The notes: generated by a model not told the origin, from the letters alone. 64,000 nucleotides of DNA from Actinacidiphila acidipaludis (GCF_019890725.1 NZ_JAINZZ010000032.1:1-64000); one strand, 5' to 3'; positions 42,004 to 51,376 are shown, numbered from the stretch's first letter. Program-made: numbers and translations.

Positions 42004-42009
42004 ACCCTA
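42004..42009 (-). promoter_or_regulatory. -10 box, leaderless RecB-type gene
   Basis: TAGGGT on the minus strand ends 6 nt before the ATG at 41997. It is part of CTATTGCCTGGC (42007-42018), which recurs inverted at 42094-42106. Confidence 0.5.
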
Positions 42010-42093
42010 TTGCCTGGCACTGACAGCGACGCCCGGCGGCCCGGCCGGGGGCGGCGCGGCGCGGCGGGCCGACGGTGCCCGCGTCGTCCGATG

Positions 42094-42109
42094 GCCAGGG
42101 CAATAGCAT
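42094..42109 (+). promoter_or_regulatory. -10 region of the site-2 protease gene
   Basis: GCCAGGGCAATAG (42094-42106) is the inverted counterpart of CTATTGCCTGGC at 42007-42018, with one extra G. TAGCAT (42104-42109) is a probable -10. The start codon is at 42172, so this gene has a leader and a ribosome site (GAGGGG). Confidence 0.4.
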
Positions 42110-42171
42110 GGTCGCAGAGCCCCTCGTGCCGCATGATCGGTGCGGGGGACTGCGTCGAACGAGGGGAACCA

Positions 42172-43392
42172 GTGAGCGAGAGCGGTCGGCCGCCGTCGGA
42201 CAACAGCAGCCCTCCGGGCCGGGCCGGCAACGGCACCTCCGCCGGGCCCCCGAGGGAGCCGGGCGGCGGCATCCTGATGGGGCGCTTCTTCGGCGTGCCC
42301 ATCTACGTCGCGCCCAGCTGGTTCCTGGTGGCCGCGCTGATCACCTGGGTCTTCGGCGGGCAGCTGGACACCGTGCTGCCCGAGCTGGGCAGCGTCCGCT
42401 ACCTGGTCTCGCTCTTCTTCGCGGTGGCCTTCTACGCCTCGGTGCTGGTCCACGAGCTCGCCCACACCGTCGCCGCGCTGCGCTTCAAGCTGCCGGTGCG
42501 CCGGATCCAGCTCCAGTTCTTCGGCGGCGTCTCGGAGATCGAGAAGGAGTCCGACAGCCCCGGCCGCGAGTTCGTGCTGGCCTTCGTCGGGCCGCTGCTG
42601 TCGCTGGTGCTGGCGGCGATCTTCTGGGGCGGCATGCAGCTGGTGGAGTCCGGGACGGTGCCCGGGGTGCTGCTGGCCGGCCTCATGGTCAGCAACCTCA
42701 TCGTCGCGATCTTCAACTTCCTGCCCGGGCTGCCGCTGGACGGCGGCCGGATGCTGCGGGCCGTGGTGTGGAAGATCAGCGGCCGGGCGATGACCGGCAC
42801 CGTCGCGGCCGCCTGGGTCGGCCGCGCCCTCGCCCTCGCGGTGCTGATCGGGCTGCCGCTGCTGTCCTACCGCGGCGGCATCGACGGCAGCAGCAGCTCC
42901 GACTCGCTGACCGACGCGCTGCTGGCGGCGATCCTGGCCGCCATCATCTGGACCGGCGCCGGCAACAGCCTGCGGATGGCCCGGCTGCGCGAGCGGCTGC
43001 CCGGGCTGCAGGCCCGCACCCTGACCCGCCGGGCCGTGCCGGTGGCCTCCGACACCCCGCTGTCCGAGGCGCTGCGCCGGGCCAACGAGGCCGGCGCCCG
43101 CGCCCTGGTCGTGGTCGACGGCCGGGGCGACCCCACGGCCCTGGTCCGGGAGTCCGCGATCGTCACCGTGCCCGAGCACCGCAGGCCCTGGGTCGCGGTC
43201 AGCGGCCTCGCCCAGGACCTCACGCCCGGCATGCGGGTGTCCACGGAACTGGCCGGAGAGGACCTGCTGGACCGGCTGCGGGCGACGCCGTCCACCGAGT
43301 ACCTGGTCGTCGAGCCGACCGGGGAGATCTACGGGGTGCTGTCCACCGCCGACGTGGAGCGGGCGTTCCTGGCCGCGATGTCCCGGGCCTGA
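42172..43392 (+). CDS. Site-2 protease (M50) with two CBS domains
   Basis: 406 residues. A membrane metalloprotease with about six hydrophobic segments. The zinc motif is VLVHELAH (H94, E95, H98) and the third ligand is the Asp in LPLDGGRM. The C-terminal third (about 285-400) is a CBS pair (RRAVPVASDTPLSEALRRAN, ALVVVDGRG, EYLVVEPTGEIYGVLST), which in this group binds adenine nucleotides. Such proteases cleave within membrane segments, for example in anti-sigma factors, but the target is unknown. The GTG start is preceded by GAGGGG. It is divergent from the RecB-type nuclease and upstream of trmI and the proteasome genes. Confidence 0.9.
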   Translation: MSESGRPPSDNSSPPGRAGNGTSAGPPREPGGGILMGRFFGVPIYVAPSWFLVAALITWVFGGQLDTVLPELGSVRYLVSLFFAVAFYASVLVHELAHTVAALRFKLPVRRIQLQFFGGVSEIEKESDSPGREFVLAFVGPLLSLVLAAIFWGGMQLVESGTVPGVLLAGLMVSNLIVAIFNFLPGLPLDGGRMLRAVVWKISGRAMTGTVAAAWVGRALALAVLIGLPLLSYRGGIDGSSSSDSLTDALLAAILAAIIWTGAGNSLRMARLRERLPGLQARTLTRRAVPVASDTPLSEALRRANEAGARALVVVDGRGDPTALVRESAIVTVPEHRRPWVAVSGLAQDLTPGMRVSTELAGEDLLDRLRATPSTEYLVVEPTGEIYGVLSTADVERAFLAAMSRA

Positions 43393-43432
43393 GGCCCCCG
43401 GCCCGCGGGACGGGCACCCCCGTTCGAGCCAC

Positions 43433-43438
43433 TAGACT
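43433..43438 (+). promoter_or_regulatory. -10 box, leaderless trmI
   Basis: TAGACT ends 6 nt before the ATG at 43445. No ribosome-binding site is present. Confidence 0.55.
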
Positions 43439-43444
43439 CGACGC

Positions 43445-44356
43445 ATGTCCGAACCGACTGGTGCCGCCCGCCGTCGCGGGCCCTTCAAAGTCGGGGACCA
43501 GGTCCAGCTCACCGACCCCAAGGGACGCCACTACACCTTCACGCTCGAAGCCGGAAAGCAGTTCCACACCCACAAGGGCGCTTTCCCGCACGACGAGCTG
43601 ATCGGTGCCCCCGAGGGCAGTGTGGTCCGAACCACGGGAAACGTCGCCTACCTCGCGCTGCGCCCCCTGCTCCCCGACTACGTCCTGTCCATGCCCCGCG
43701 GTGCCGCCGTGGTCTACCCCAAGGACGCGGGGCAGATCCTGGCGATGGCCGACATCTTCCCCGGCGCGCGCGTCGTCGAGGCGGGGGTGGGCTCGGGATC
43801 GCTGAGCAGCTTCCTGCTGCGGGCGATCGGCGACCAGGGGATGCTGCACAGCTACGAGCGCCGGGCCGACTTCGCCGAGATCGCCACCCAGAACGTCGAG
43901 CGCTACTTCGGCGGCCCGCACCCGGCCTGGCAGCTCACCGTCGGCGACCTCCAGGACAACCTCTCGGACACCGACGTCGACCGCGTCATCCTCGACATGC
44001 TGGCGCCCTGGGAGTGCCTGGAGGCCGTCTCCAAGGCGCTGGTGCCCGGCGGCATCCTCTGCGCCTACGTGGCCACCACCACCCAGCTCGCGCGCACCGT
44101 CGAGGCGATCCGCGAGCACGGCACCTTCAACGAGCCGGCGGCCTGGGAGACCATGGTCCGCACCTGGCACGTCGAGGGCCTGGCCGTCCGCCCCGACCAC
44201 CGCATGATCGGGCACACCGGCTTCCTGCTCACCGCCCGGCGTCTCGCCGACGGCGTCGAGCCGCCGCTGCGCCGCCGCCGGCCCGCCAAGGGCGCGTACG
44301 GCGAGGACTACGCCGGCCCCGGAAGCGGAAGCGGGGGCTCCACCGCCGAGCGCTGA
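43445..44356 (+). CDS. trmI: tRNA (adenine-58-N1)-methyltransferase
   Basis: 303 residues. It methylates A58 in the tRNA T-loop using SAM. The N-terminal beta domain (1 to about 75) has GPFKVGDQVQLTDPKGRHYTF-type sequence. The Rossmann-like domain follows, with motif I VVEAGVGSGSLSSFLL and an acidic residue in YERRADFAEIA. Later are LDMLAPWECLE and HTGFLLTARRL. The C-terminus is basic. In actinobacteria this gene is regularly found beside the proteasome ATPase gene. It appears leaderless, with a -10 six nt before its ATG. Confidence 0.92.
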   Translation: MSEPTGAARRRGPFKVGDQVQLTDPKGRHYTFTLEAGKQFHTHKGAFPHDELIGAPEGSVVRTTGNVAYLALRPLLPDYVLSMPRGAAVVYPKDAGQILAMADIFPGARVVEAGVGSGSLSSFLLRAIGDQGMLHSYERRADFAEIATQNVERYFGGPHPAWQLTVGDLQDNLSDTDVDRVILDMLAPWECLEAVSKALVPGGILCAYVATTTQLARTVEAIREHGTFNEPAAWETMVRTWHVEGLAVRPDHRMIGHTGFLLTARRLADGVEPPLRRRRPAKGAYGEDYAGPGSGSGGSTAER

Positions 44357-44582
44357 GCCCGCCGCGATCACAGCGTGATCGCCTGCGGAGAATTCCGGCC
44401 AACTTCACCGCGCCGCCGCCGGTTTGCCCCTTCACGGGCACCGGCGGCGGCGCGGTCGTGCGTCCGCGGGGAGCGCCGGCGTGATCGCCGCGGAACGGAC
44501 CCGCCCCCGCCGTTCCCGCCGCGTGTGATGTGTGGCACCATGCTGGCCACCCCCGCAGATCGCAACCCCAGGAGACAGGCGC

Positions 44583-45179
44583 GTGCAGCCCTCCGCAGGC
44601 CCGGCCCTCCCGCACACCCACAGCCGCACGGTGCACTGGCTGACGACGGCCGCCGCCCTCGGGGCCGTCGTGGGCGTGGTGGCCCTGGTGCAGCCCGCCG
44701 ACGCCTCGGTGACGGGCGCCGCGGCCACCCCCGGACCCACCGCCACCCAGCGGCCCGCCCGCCCGGTGCCCGCCCCGGACCCCAAGGCGGCCGCGTACCC
44801 GATGGACTGCCCGCCCGGCGCGGGGGTCGACGTCGTCGAGCACGTCTCCGGGGACCTGGACGGCGACGGCCGGCCGGAGACCGTCGCGGTGGTGCGCTGC
44901 CACTCGGAGACGGGTACCCCGCCGAGCGGCGTCTACATCCTGTCCTCGGCGACCACCGCGGGCGCGGCGCCCAAGGTCGCGCAGATGCTGGTGAACCCCA
45001 AGGACGACCGCGAGATCAGCGACTTCCGGCTGGAGGGCCGCACCGTCAGGGCGACCGTCCTCGGCTTCTCCGGCGCGACGGTCCCGCGCTGCTGCCCGGA
45101 CCTGCAGCGCGGCTACTCCTGGGAGTGGCGCGACGGCCGCTACGTGGCCCTGCCGGGGCCCGCGGCCAACAGCGTCTGA
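44583..45179 (+). CDS. Exported/anchored hypothetical protein
   Basis: 198 residues. A hydrophobic segment near residues 20-40 (HWLTTAAALGAVVGVVALVQ) ends in a PADAS context, so it could be a signal peptide or an N-terminal anchor. A Pro/Ala-rich linker follows, then an extracytoplasmic domain (about 75-198) containing DLDGDGRPETVAVVRC, an FG-GAP-like calcium-loop pattern, and paired cysteines (CC in VPRCCPDLQRGYSWEW). Function unknown. The GTG at 44583 was chosen because AGGAG lies 8 nt upstream. The start at 44532 would add 17 residues without a ribosome site. It lies between trmI and the ferredoxin gene. Confidence 0.7.
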   Translation: MQPSAGPALPHTHSRTVHWLTTAAALGAVVGVVALVQPADASVTGAAATPGPTATQRPARPVPAPDPKAAAYPMDCPPGAGVDVVEHVSGDLDGDGRPETVAVVRCHSETGTPPSGVYILSSATTAGAAPKVAQMLVNPKDDREISDFRLEGRTVRATVLGFSGATVPRCCPDLQRGYSWEWRDGRYVALPGPAANSV

Positions 45180-45188
45180 CCGGCGCGG

Positions 45189-45494
45189 CTACTCCGCGTC
45201 GGGGCCGTAGACCTCGACGTGATCGGCCCTGCGCCGCACGTGGATGCAGTCGCCCGGGCAGTCCTTGGCGGAGTCCGCCACGTCCCGCACGAGTGCCAGT
45301 GGTACGGGTACCGTGGCACCAGGGGACTGCAGAAGCTCCGCCTCCTCGCCCTCCGCGGCGGGCCCCTTCACATAGGCCAGCCCGTCGATGTCCAGCTCGA
45401 AGACCTCGGGCGCGTACTGGACACAGATCCCGTCGCCGGTGCACAGGTCCTGGTCGATCCAGACCTCGAGCGCCTCGGCCGTCTCGTTGCTCAC
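45189..45494 (-). CDS. Ferredoxin
   Basis: 101 residues. DLCTGDGICVQYAPEVFEL gives C18 and C24 (spacing x5). C79 and C83 in DCPGDCIHV complete the set, with an insert of about 30 residues between halves. The Cys pattern resembles the small 3Fe-4S/4Fe-4S ferredoxins that serve P450s or other oxygenases. No P450 is nearby, but this gene type is commonly next to the proteasome ATPase gene. The GTG at 45494 was chosen by homology (the conserved part begins there). It is divergent from arc with a 263-bp gap. Confidence 0.85.
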   Translation of the reverse strand: MSNETAEALEVWIDQDLCTGDGICVQYAPEVFELDIDGLAYVKGPAAEGEEAELLQSPGATVPVPLALVRDVADSAKDCPGDCIHVRRRADHVEVYGPDAE

Positions 45495-45518
45495 GGAACC
45501 CCATCCCTGCGTTCGTCG

Positions 45519-45549
45519 TTCGGGAAGTAATCGGGAAAGTCTTCGGGAA
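45519..45549. promoter_or_regulatory. Three TCGGGAA direct repeats ahead of the ferredoxin gene
   Basis: TTCGGGAA (45519-45526), ATCGGGAA (45530-45537) and TTCGGGAA (45542-45549) are spaced 11-12 nt, about one helical turn, 25-55 nt before the ferredoxin start. A nearby hairpin CAACAGCC/GGCTGTTG is at 45551-45572. This looks like an iteron-type regulator site. Confidence 0.4.
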
Positions 45550-45685
45550 GCAACAGCCCCCGACGGCTGTTGACGCAAACGACGATACAACCGGCGGCTT
45601 TCGGATGGAGATCGGCGGGTATCTCAGTGGCGGAGGGACGTGCGCAAGGGTGAAGATCGGACACACCGCGATCGTCTTTGTGATC

Positions 45686-45703
45686 TAGGGGTTTCAACCC
45701 CTA
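45686..45703. promoter_or_regulatory. Palindrome over the arc promoter
   Basis: TAGGGGTTTCAACCCCTA is a perfect inverted repeat (8-bp arms, 2-nt centre). It overlaps the presumed -35 (45692-45697) of the arc promoter and is a good repressor or activator site. Confidence 0.55.
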
Positions 45704-45719
45704 CCAGCCCAGGTAGGGT
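45692..45719 (+). promoter_or_regulatory. Promoter of arc
   Basis: The -35-like TTTCAA (45692-45697) and -10 TAGGGT (45714-45719) have a 16-nt spacer. The expected start is near 45726, leaving a leader of about 30 nt with GGAGGAGG before the GTG. Confidence 0.5.
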
Positions 45720-45757
45720 CTGGGAACGTCCAGCTCCCCTTGGAGGAGGTGAGGACC

Positions 45758-47524
45758 GTGGCGGCCCACGACGACGACATCAACCGTGGCGGCCGACCCG
45801 CCCGTGGATCGGAAGATCCCATGGGCCAGGTCGCCTTTCTTGAGCAGGAGATCGCCGTCCTGCGACGCAAGCTCGCCGACTCTCCGCGGCACACGAGGAT
45901 TCTCGAGGAGCGGATCGTCGAGCTGCAGACCAATCTGGCGGGCGTCTCCGCGCAGAACGAACGGCTGGCGAACACCCTCCGCGAGGCCCGCGACCAGATC
46001 GTGGCCCTCAAGGAAGAGGTCGACCGGCTCGCGCAGCCGCCCGCCGGCTTCGGCGTGTTCCTGCAGGGCAACGACGACGGGACGGCGGACATCTTCACCG
46101 GCGGGCGCAAGCTCCGGGTGAACGTCAGCCCGTCCGTCGAGCTCGACGAGCTGCGGCGCGGCCAGGAGCTGATGCTCAACGAAGCGCTCAACGTGGTCGA
46201 GGCCATGGAGTTCGAGAGCATCGGCGACATCGTCACCCTCAAGGAGATCCTGGAGGACGGCGAGCGCGCCCTGGTCATCGGGCACACCGACGAGGAGCGC
46301 GTGGTCCGGCTCGCCGAGCCGCTGCGCCAGATCCCGCTGCGCGCCGGTGACGCACTGCTGCTCGAACCCCGCTCGGGATACGTGTACGAGCGCGTGCCCA
46401 AGAGCGAGGTCGAGGAACTCGTCCTGGAAGAGGTGCCGGACATCGACTACCGGCAGATCGGCGGCCTGGGCAACCAGATCGAACAGATCCGGGACGCGGT
46501 CGAACTCCCGTACCTGCACGCCGAACTGTTCCGCGAGTACGAACTGCGGCCGCCCAAGGGTGTGCTGCTGTACGGCCCGCCCGGATGCGGCAAGACGCTG
46601 ATCGCCAAGGCGGTGGCCAACTCCCTGGCCAAGAAGGTCGCCGAGGTGACCGGGCAGCCGCAGGGCAAGAGCTACTTCCTCAACATCAAGGGCCCGGAGC
46701 TGCTCAACAAGTACGTCGGCGAGACCGAGCGGCAGATCCGCCTGGTCTTCCAGCGGGCCCGGGAGAAGGCCAGCGAGGGCACCCCGGTCATCGTCTTCTT
46801 CGACGAGATGGAGTCGCTGTTCCGCACCCGCGGCAGCGGCGTCAGCTCGGACGTGGAGAACACCATCGTTCCGCAGCTGCTCGCCGAGATCGACGGCGTC
46901 GAGGGCCTGGAGAACGTCATCGTCATCGGCGCCTCCAACCGCGAGGACATGATCGACCCGGCGATCCTGCGGCCCGGCCGGCTCGACGTGAAGATCAAGA
47001 TCGAGCGTCCGGACGCCGAGGCGGCCAAGGACATCTTCTCCAAGTACCTGCTCGACACGCTCCCGCTGCACAGCGAGGACCTCGCCGAGCACGGCGGGTC
47101 CACGGCGGCCACGGTGGACGCCATGATCCAGTCCGTGGTGGAGCGGATGTACTCCGAGACCGAGGAGAACCGGTTCCTGGAGGTCACCTACGCCAACGGT
47201 GACAAGGAGGTCCTGTACTTCAAGGACTTCAACTCCGGAGCCATGATCCAGAACATCGTGGACCGGGCCAAGAAGATGGCGATCAAGGACTTCCTGGACC
47301 ACAGCCAGCGCGGCATGCGCGTCTCCCACCTGCTCGCGGCCTGCGTCGACGAGTTCAAGGAGAACGAGGACCTGCCGAACACCACCAATCCCGACGACTG
47401 GGCGAGGATCTCCGGTAAGAAGGGCGAACGGATCGTGTTCATCCGCACCCTGGTCACCGGAAAGCAGGGAGCCGACACGGGGCGCTCCATCGACACCGTG
47501 GCGAACACCGGACAGTATCTGTAA
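45758..47524 (+). CDS. arc: Proteasome-associated AAA+ ATPase (ARC/Mpa)
   Basis: 588 residues. The hexameric unfoldase recognises Pup-tagged proteins through its N-terminal coiled coil (about 20-95; [14 protein letters not shown] and following) and threads them into the 20S core. Two OB domains (about 97-240) precede the AAA domain. Walker A is GPPGCGKT (G273-T280), Walker B FFDEMES (D349, E350), and the sensor/Arg-finger region is [19 protein letters not shown]. The C-terminus QYL is the docking motif for the alpha-ring pockets, as in Mpa. GTG start at 45758; the upstream in-frame TTG (45740) and GTG (45749) are less likely. It heads the Pup-proteasome cluster, followed by a terminator and dop. 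Confidence 0.96.
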   Translation: MAAHDDDINRGGRPARGSEDPMGQVAFLEQEIAVLRRKLADSPRHTRILEERIVELQTNLAGVSAQNERLANTLREARDQIVALKEEVDRLAQPPAGFGVFLQGNDDGTADIFTGGRKLRVNVSPSVELDELRRGQELMLNEALNVVEAMEFESIGDIVTLKEILEDGERALVIGHTDEERVVRLAEPLRQIPLRAGDALLLEPRSGYVYERVPKSEVEELVLEEVPDIDYRQIGGLGNQIEQIRDAVELPYLHAELFREYELRPPKGVLLYGPPGCGKTLIAKAVANSLAKKVAEVTGQPQGKSYFLNIKGPELLNKYVGETERQIRLVFQRAREKASEGTPVIVFFDEMESLFRTRGSGVSSDVENTIVPQLLAEIDGVEGLENVIVIGASNREDMIDPAILRPGRLDVKIKIERPDAEAAKDIFSKYLLDTLPLHSEDLAEHGGSTAATVDAMIQSVVERMYSETEENRFLEVTYANGDKEVLYFKDFNSGAMIQNIVDRAKKMAIKDFLDHSQRGMRVSHLLAACVDEFKENEDLPNTTNPDDWARISGKKGERIVFIRTLVTGKQGADTGRSIDTVANTGQYL

Positions 47525-47534
47525 GCACTACCCT

Positions 47535-47580
47535 CCGGCTGCGGGGCCCCACAGACGGGTGCCCGCAGCCGGTGTGTTTT
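47535..47580 (+). terminator. Terminator after arc
   Basis: CCGGCTGCGGG (47535-47545) pairs perfectly with CCCGCAGCCGG (47562-47572), and TGTGTTTT follows. An intrinsic terminator 10 nt after the stop, so arc and dop can be separate transcripts. Confidence 0.75.
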
Positions 47581-47618
47581 CCGGCCCGGAGGGGCCGGAG
47601 CCGGGCAAGGAGGGCCGC

Positions 47619-49130
47619 ATGACCGTACGGCGAGTAATGGGCATCGAGACGGAGTACGGGATCTCCGTCCCCGGCCACCCCAACGCCAATGCCATGCTCA
47701 CCTCGTCCCAGATCGTCAACGCGTACGCGGCGGCGATGCACCGGGCCCGCCGGGCCCGCTGGGACTTCGAGGAGGAGAACCCGCTGCGGGACGCCCGCGG
47801 CTTCGATCTCGCCCGGGAGGCGGCGGACTCCACCCAGCTCACCGACGAGGACATCGGCCTGGCCAACGTCATCCTCACCAACGGTGCCCGGCTCTACGTC
47901 GACCACGCGCACCCCGAGTACTCCTCGCCGGAGATCACCAACCCGCGGGACGCGGTGCTGTGGGACAAGGCGGGGGAGCGGATCATGGCCGAGGCGGCGC
48001 TGCGGGCGTCCCAGCTGCCCGGCGCCCAGCCGATCCACCTGTACAAGAACAACACCGACAACAAGGGCGCGTCCTACGGCACGCACGAGAACTACCTGAT
48101 GAAGCGGGAGACCCCCTTCTCGGACATCGTGCGGCACCTGACGCCGTTCTTCGTCTCCCGGCAGGTGGTGACCGGCGCCGGCCGCGTCGGCATCGGCCAG
48201 GACGGCCACGAGGACGGGTTCCAGATCAGCCAGCGGGCGGACTACTTCGAGGTCGAGGTCGGCCTGGAGACCACCCTCAAGCGGCCCATCATCAACACCC
48301 GCGACGAACCCCACTCCGACGCCGAGAAGTACCGGCGCCTGCACGTGATCATCGGGGACGCCAACCTCTCCGAGATCTCGACCTACCTCAAGCTCGGCAC
48401 CACCGCGCTGGTGCTGTCCATGATCGAGGACGGCTTCATCAAGGTCGACCTGGCCGTGGACCAGCCGGTGCGGACCCTGCACGAGGTCTCCCACGACCCG
48501 ACCCTGCACCAGCTCATCACGCTGCGTAACGGCCGCACCCTCACCGCGGTACAACTCCAGATGGAGTACTTCGAGCTCGCCCGCAAGTACACCGAGGAGC
48601 GGTACGGCGCGGACGCGGACGCGCAGACCAGGGACGTCCTCACCCGCTGGGAGGACGTGCTGAACCGCCTGGAGAACGACCCGATGAGCCTGGCCGGCGA
48701 GCTGGACTGGATCGCCAAGCGGGAGGTGCTGGAGGGCTACCGGCGCCGGGACGGCCTGGGCTGGGACGCCGCGCGGCTGCACCTGGTGGACCTGCAGTAC
48801 GCCGACGTGCGGCCCGACAAGGGCCTGTACAACCGCCTGGTGGCCCGCGGCCGCATCCGGCGGCTGCTGGACGAGCCGGAGGTCCTGCGGGCCGTCCAGG
48901 AGCCTCCGGAGGACACCAGGGCGTACTTCCGCGGCCGCTGCCTCGAGCAGTACGCGGACGACGTCGCGGCGGCCTCCTGGGACTCGGTCATCTTCGACCT
49001 GCCCGGCCGTGACTCGCTGCAGCGCGTGCCCACGCTGGAGCCGCTGCGGGGCACCCGCAACCACGTCAAGGAGCTGCTCGACCGCTGCCGCACCGCCGAG
49101 GAGCTGGTCCGGATCCTGTCCGGGGGCTGA
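47619..49130 (+). CDS. dop: Pup deamidase/depupylase
   Basis: 503 residues, carboxylate-amine ligase (glutamine-synthetase-like) fold. ATP/Mg residues are in GIETEYG (E10, E12), the catalytic Asp is D95 in [11 protein letters not shown], and other conserved blocks are [15 protein letters not shown] and [11 protein letters not shown]. The stretch at about 40-80 ([20 protein letters not shown]) is the Dop-loop that distinguishes it from PafA. Dop cleaves Pup from substrates and, in species with Pup-Gln, deamidates it. Here pup encodes a terminal Glu, so only depupylation should be needed. AAGGAGGG precedes the ATG. Confidence 0.95.
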   Translation: MTVRRVMGIETEYGISVPGHPNANAMLTSSQIVNAYAAAMHRARRARWDFEEENPLRDARGFDLAREAADSTQLTDEDIGLANVILTNGARLYVDHAHPEYSSPEITNPRDAVLWDKAGERIMAEAALRASQLPGAQPIHLYKNNTDNKGASYGTHENYLMKRETPFSDIVRHLTPFFVSRQVVTGAGRVGIGQDGHEDGFQISQRADYFEVEVGLETTLKRPIINTRDEPHSDAEKYRRLHVIIGDANLSEISTYLKLGTTALVLSMIEDGFIKVDLAVDQPVRTLHEVSHDPTLHQLITLRNGRTLTAVQLQMEYFELARKYTEERYGADADAQTRDVLTRWEDVLNRLENDPMSLAGELDWIAKREVLEGYRRRDGLGWDAARLHLVDLQYADVRPDKGLYNRLVARGRIRRLLDEPEVLRAVQEPPEDTRAYFRGRCLEQYADDVAAASWDSVIFDLPGRDSLQRVPTLEPLRGTRNHVKELLDRCRTAEELVRILSGG

Positions 49131-49297
49131 CCCGCGGCTGAAACGGCCCGGAATCGGGAAACAACCCAGTGGCAGTCGTACGTTGAGGTAATCGAGCGCC
49201 GATGTCGGACCGTGCTTGTAGGGTCTGATCTTGTACCGGGAGCACGGACTCATGTACGGCAGGTAACCGAGCGCACGAAACGAGCGGGGTGAGGGAC

Positions 49298-49516
49298 ATG
49301 GCTACGAAGGACACCGACGGCGGACAGCAGAAGGCGACGCGTTCCACCGAAGAGGTCGAGGAGGTCCAGCAGGACGACCAGGCGGCCGCCGACCTCAAGG
49401 AACGCCACGAGAAGCTCTCGGACGACGTGGACTCCGTCCTGGACGAGATCGACGACGTCCTCGAGGAGAACGCGGAGGACTTCGTCCGCTCGTTCGTCCA
49501 GAAGGGCGGCGAGTAG
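49298..49516 (+). CDS. pup: Prokaryotic ubiquitin-like protein Pup
   Basis: 72 residues, intrinsically disordered and acidic, with the helix-forming C-terminal half that binds Arc (ADLKERHEKLSDDVDSVLDE). The C-terminus reads VQKGGE: the ligating residue is already Glu, so it can be attached by PafA without prior deamidation. The ATG at 49298 was chosen over the in-frame GTG at 49289 because GAGG precedes it closely and homologues start MATKD. The 167-nt gap after dop includes TAGGGT (49219-49224), a possible own promoter. It lies directly before prcB. Confidence 0.96.
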   Translation: MATKDTDGGQQKATRSTEEVEEVQQDDQAAADLKERHEKLSDDVDSVLDEIDDVLEENAEDFVRSFVQKGGE

Positions 49517-49532
49517 CCGCTCACCCCTCCAG

Positions 49533-49563
49533 CCGCCCCGCAGCCCCACGGACCGCGGGGCGG
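49533..49563 (+). terminator. Hairpin between pup and prcB
   Basis: CCGCCCCGC (49533-49541) pairs perfectly with GCGGGGCGG (49555-49563) across 13 nt. It starts 17 nt after the pup stop and may lower read-through into prcBA, leaving Pup in excess. Confidence 0.5.
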
Positions 49564-49583
49564 ATGGATTTCCGGGCGGCGGG

Positions 49584-49589
49584 TAGGGT
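49584..49589 (+). promoter_or_regulatory. -10 box before prcB
   Basis: TAGGGT is placed 36 nt before the GTG start at 49626, leaving room for the AAGGA ribosome site. No convincing -35 was found. Confidence 0.4.
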
Positions 49590-49625
49590 CCGTACCGACT
49601 CCCATGATCGTGTGGAAGGAATCGC

Positions 49626-50474
49626 GTGGAAGCCAACACTCGCAGCACCACCGGGCGTCTGCCGGCCGCCTTCCTGACGCCCGGCTCGTCCTCGTTCCTC
49701 GACTTCCTGGGCGACCACTCGCCCGAGCTGCTGCCGGGGAACCGCACGCTGCCGCCCGTGAAGGGCGCGGTCGAACTCCCGCACGGCACGACCATCGTGG
49801 CCGCCACGTTCGCCGGGGGCGTGGTGCTCGCGGGTGACCGCCGCGCCACGATGGGCAACGTCATCGCCCAGCGCGACATCGAGAAGGTCTTCCCGGCCGA
49901 CGAGTACTCCGCGGTGGGCATCGCCGGCACCGCGGGCCTCGCGGTGGAGATGGTCAAGCTGTTCCAGCTCGAGCTGGAGCACTACGAGAAGATCGAGGGC
50001 GCCACGCTCTCCCTGGAGGGCAAGGCCAACCGGCTGTCCACCATGATCCGCGGCAACCTCGGCATGGCCCTGCAGGGCCTGGCCGTGGTGCCGATGTTCG
50101 CCGGCTACGACACCGATCGCGAGAAGGGCCGGATCTTCTCCTACGACGTGACCGGCGGCCGCAGCGAGGAGCTGGGCTTCGCGGCCACCGGCTCCGGCTC
50201 GGTCTACGCCCGCGGTTCCCTGAAGAAGCTCTACCGGCACGACCTCACCGAGCGTCAGATGGTGACCGCCGTGGTCCAGGCCCTCTACGACGCGGCGGAC
50301 GACGACGCGGCCACCGGCGGCCCCGACCTGACCCGCAAGATCTTCCCGATCGTCTCGGTGATCACCGAGGACGGCTTCCGCAGGCTCAGTGAGGCCGAGG
50401 TCTCCGAGATCGCCCACTCGGTGCTGGACGGGCGCCTGGAACGGCCGGACGGACCGCAGGCGCAGGTGCTGTGA
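49626..50474 (+). CDS. prcB: 20S proteasome beta subunit
   Basis: 282 residues. The propeptide of about 54 residues ends in PHG, and self-cleavage would expose T55 ([11 protein letters not shown]), the N-terminal nucleophile of the protease. Supporting residues are GDRRATMGN (Asp and Lys/Arg neighbours) and the family's C-terminal half with GSGSVYARG. The subunit forms the two inner seven-member rings of the core. GTG start with AAGGA about 6 nt upstream. It is 77 nt ahead of prcA. Confidence 0.96.
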   Translation: MEANTRSTTGRLPAAFLTPGSSSFLDFLGDHSPELLPGNRTLPPVKGAVELPHGTTIVAATFAGGVVLAGDRRATMGNVIAQRDIEKVFPADEYSAVGIAGTAGLAVEMVKLFQLELEHYEKIEGATLSLEGKANRLSTMIRGNLGMALQGLAVVPMFAGYDTDREKGRIFSYDVTGGRSEELGFAATGSGSVYARGSLKKLYRHDLTERQMVTAVVQALYDAADDDAATGGPDLTRKIFPIVSVITEDGFRRLSEAEVSEIAHSVLDGRLERPDGPQAQVL

Positions 50475-50551
50475 CGGCCCGCCACGTGACAGGCGGTCAC
50501 GCACCGCATCTCCCGTCTCCCTCAGCGCCAGCAGAAAGGCACGGTTAGCCG

Positions 50552-51331
50552 GTGTCCACGCCCTTTTACGTCTCGCCGCAGCAGGCCATGGCGGACCGCG
50601 CCGAGTACGCCCGCAAGGGCATCGCCCGCGGCCGCAGCGTCGTCGTGCTGCAGTACGCGGACGGCATCGTGTTCGTCGCGGAGAACCCCTCCCGGGCGCT
50701 GCACAAGGTCAGCGAGATCTACGACCGGATCGCGTTCGCCGCGGTCGGCAAGTACAACGAGTTCGAGAACCTGCGGATCGGCGGCGTGCGCTACGCCGAC
50801 CTGCGCGGTTTCACCTACGACCGCGAGGACGTCACGGCCCGCGGCCTGGCCAACGTATACGCCCAGACGCTGGGCACCATCTTCTCCAGCGTCGGCGAGA
50901 AACCGTACGAGGTGGAGCTGATCGTCGCCGAGGTGGGGGCCGCCCCCGAGGACGACCAGATCTACCGCCTGCCGCACGACGGCTCCATCGTGGACGAGCA
51001 CGGCGCGGTCGCGGTCGGCGGCAACTCCGACCAGATCGGCAGCTACCTGGACCAGCGGCACCGCGACGGCATGACGCTGGCCGAGGCGCTGGCGCTGGCC
51101 GTGGAGTCGCTGAGCCGCGACAACAACGGCAGCGACCGGCAGCTGACCGCCGAGCAGCTCGAGGTCGCGGTGCTCGACCGCACCCGGCCGCAGCAGCGCA
51201 AGTTCAAGCGGGTCCTGGGCCGCCAGCTCTCGCGTCTGCTGGAGACGGACTCCGCCGGCGGGACCGGCGCGGCCACCGCCCCCACCGACGACACGCCGCC
51301 CGCGGACGACGCGGCGGACGACGAGGAGTAG
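50552..51331 (+). CDS. prcA: 20S proteasome alpha subunit
   Basis: 259 residues. Family features are the start [26 protein letters not shown] (gate-forming N-terminus), [22 protein letters not shown] and [13 protein letters not shown]-type [13 protein letters not shown]. The last 25 residues are acidic and low-complexity. The alpha rings gate the core and bind the C-terminus of Arc. The GTG at 50552 matches family starts, but the ribosome site is weak (AAAGG 12 nt before). It ends at a strong terminator shared with the LacI gene. Confidence 0.96.
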   Translation: MSTPFYVSPQQAMADRAEYARKGIARGRSVVVLQYADGIVFVAENPSRALHKVSEIYDRIAFAAVGKYNEFENLRIGGVRYADLRGFTYDREDVTARGLANVYAQTLGTIFSSVGEKPYEVELIVAEVGAAPEDDQIYRLPHDGSIVDEHGAVAVGGNSDQIGSYLDQRHRDGMTLAEALALAVESLSRDNNGSDRQLTAEQLEVAVLDRTRPQQRKFKRVLGRQLSRLLETDSAGGTGAATAPTDDTPPADDAADDEE

Positions 51332-51376
51332 GCCGCAGCACCGGCCGGCTCCGGCTGCCGACCGGGCCTGACACCA

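Noticed and set aside
45601-45688. Small coding frame between the ferredoxin gene and arc
   Set aside because: Open frames here have no ribosome site and no family pattern. The interval holds promoter elements instead.
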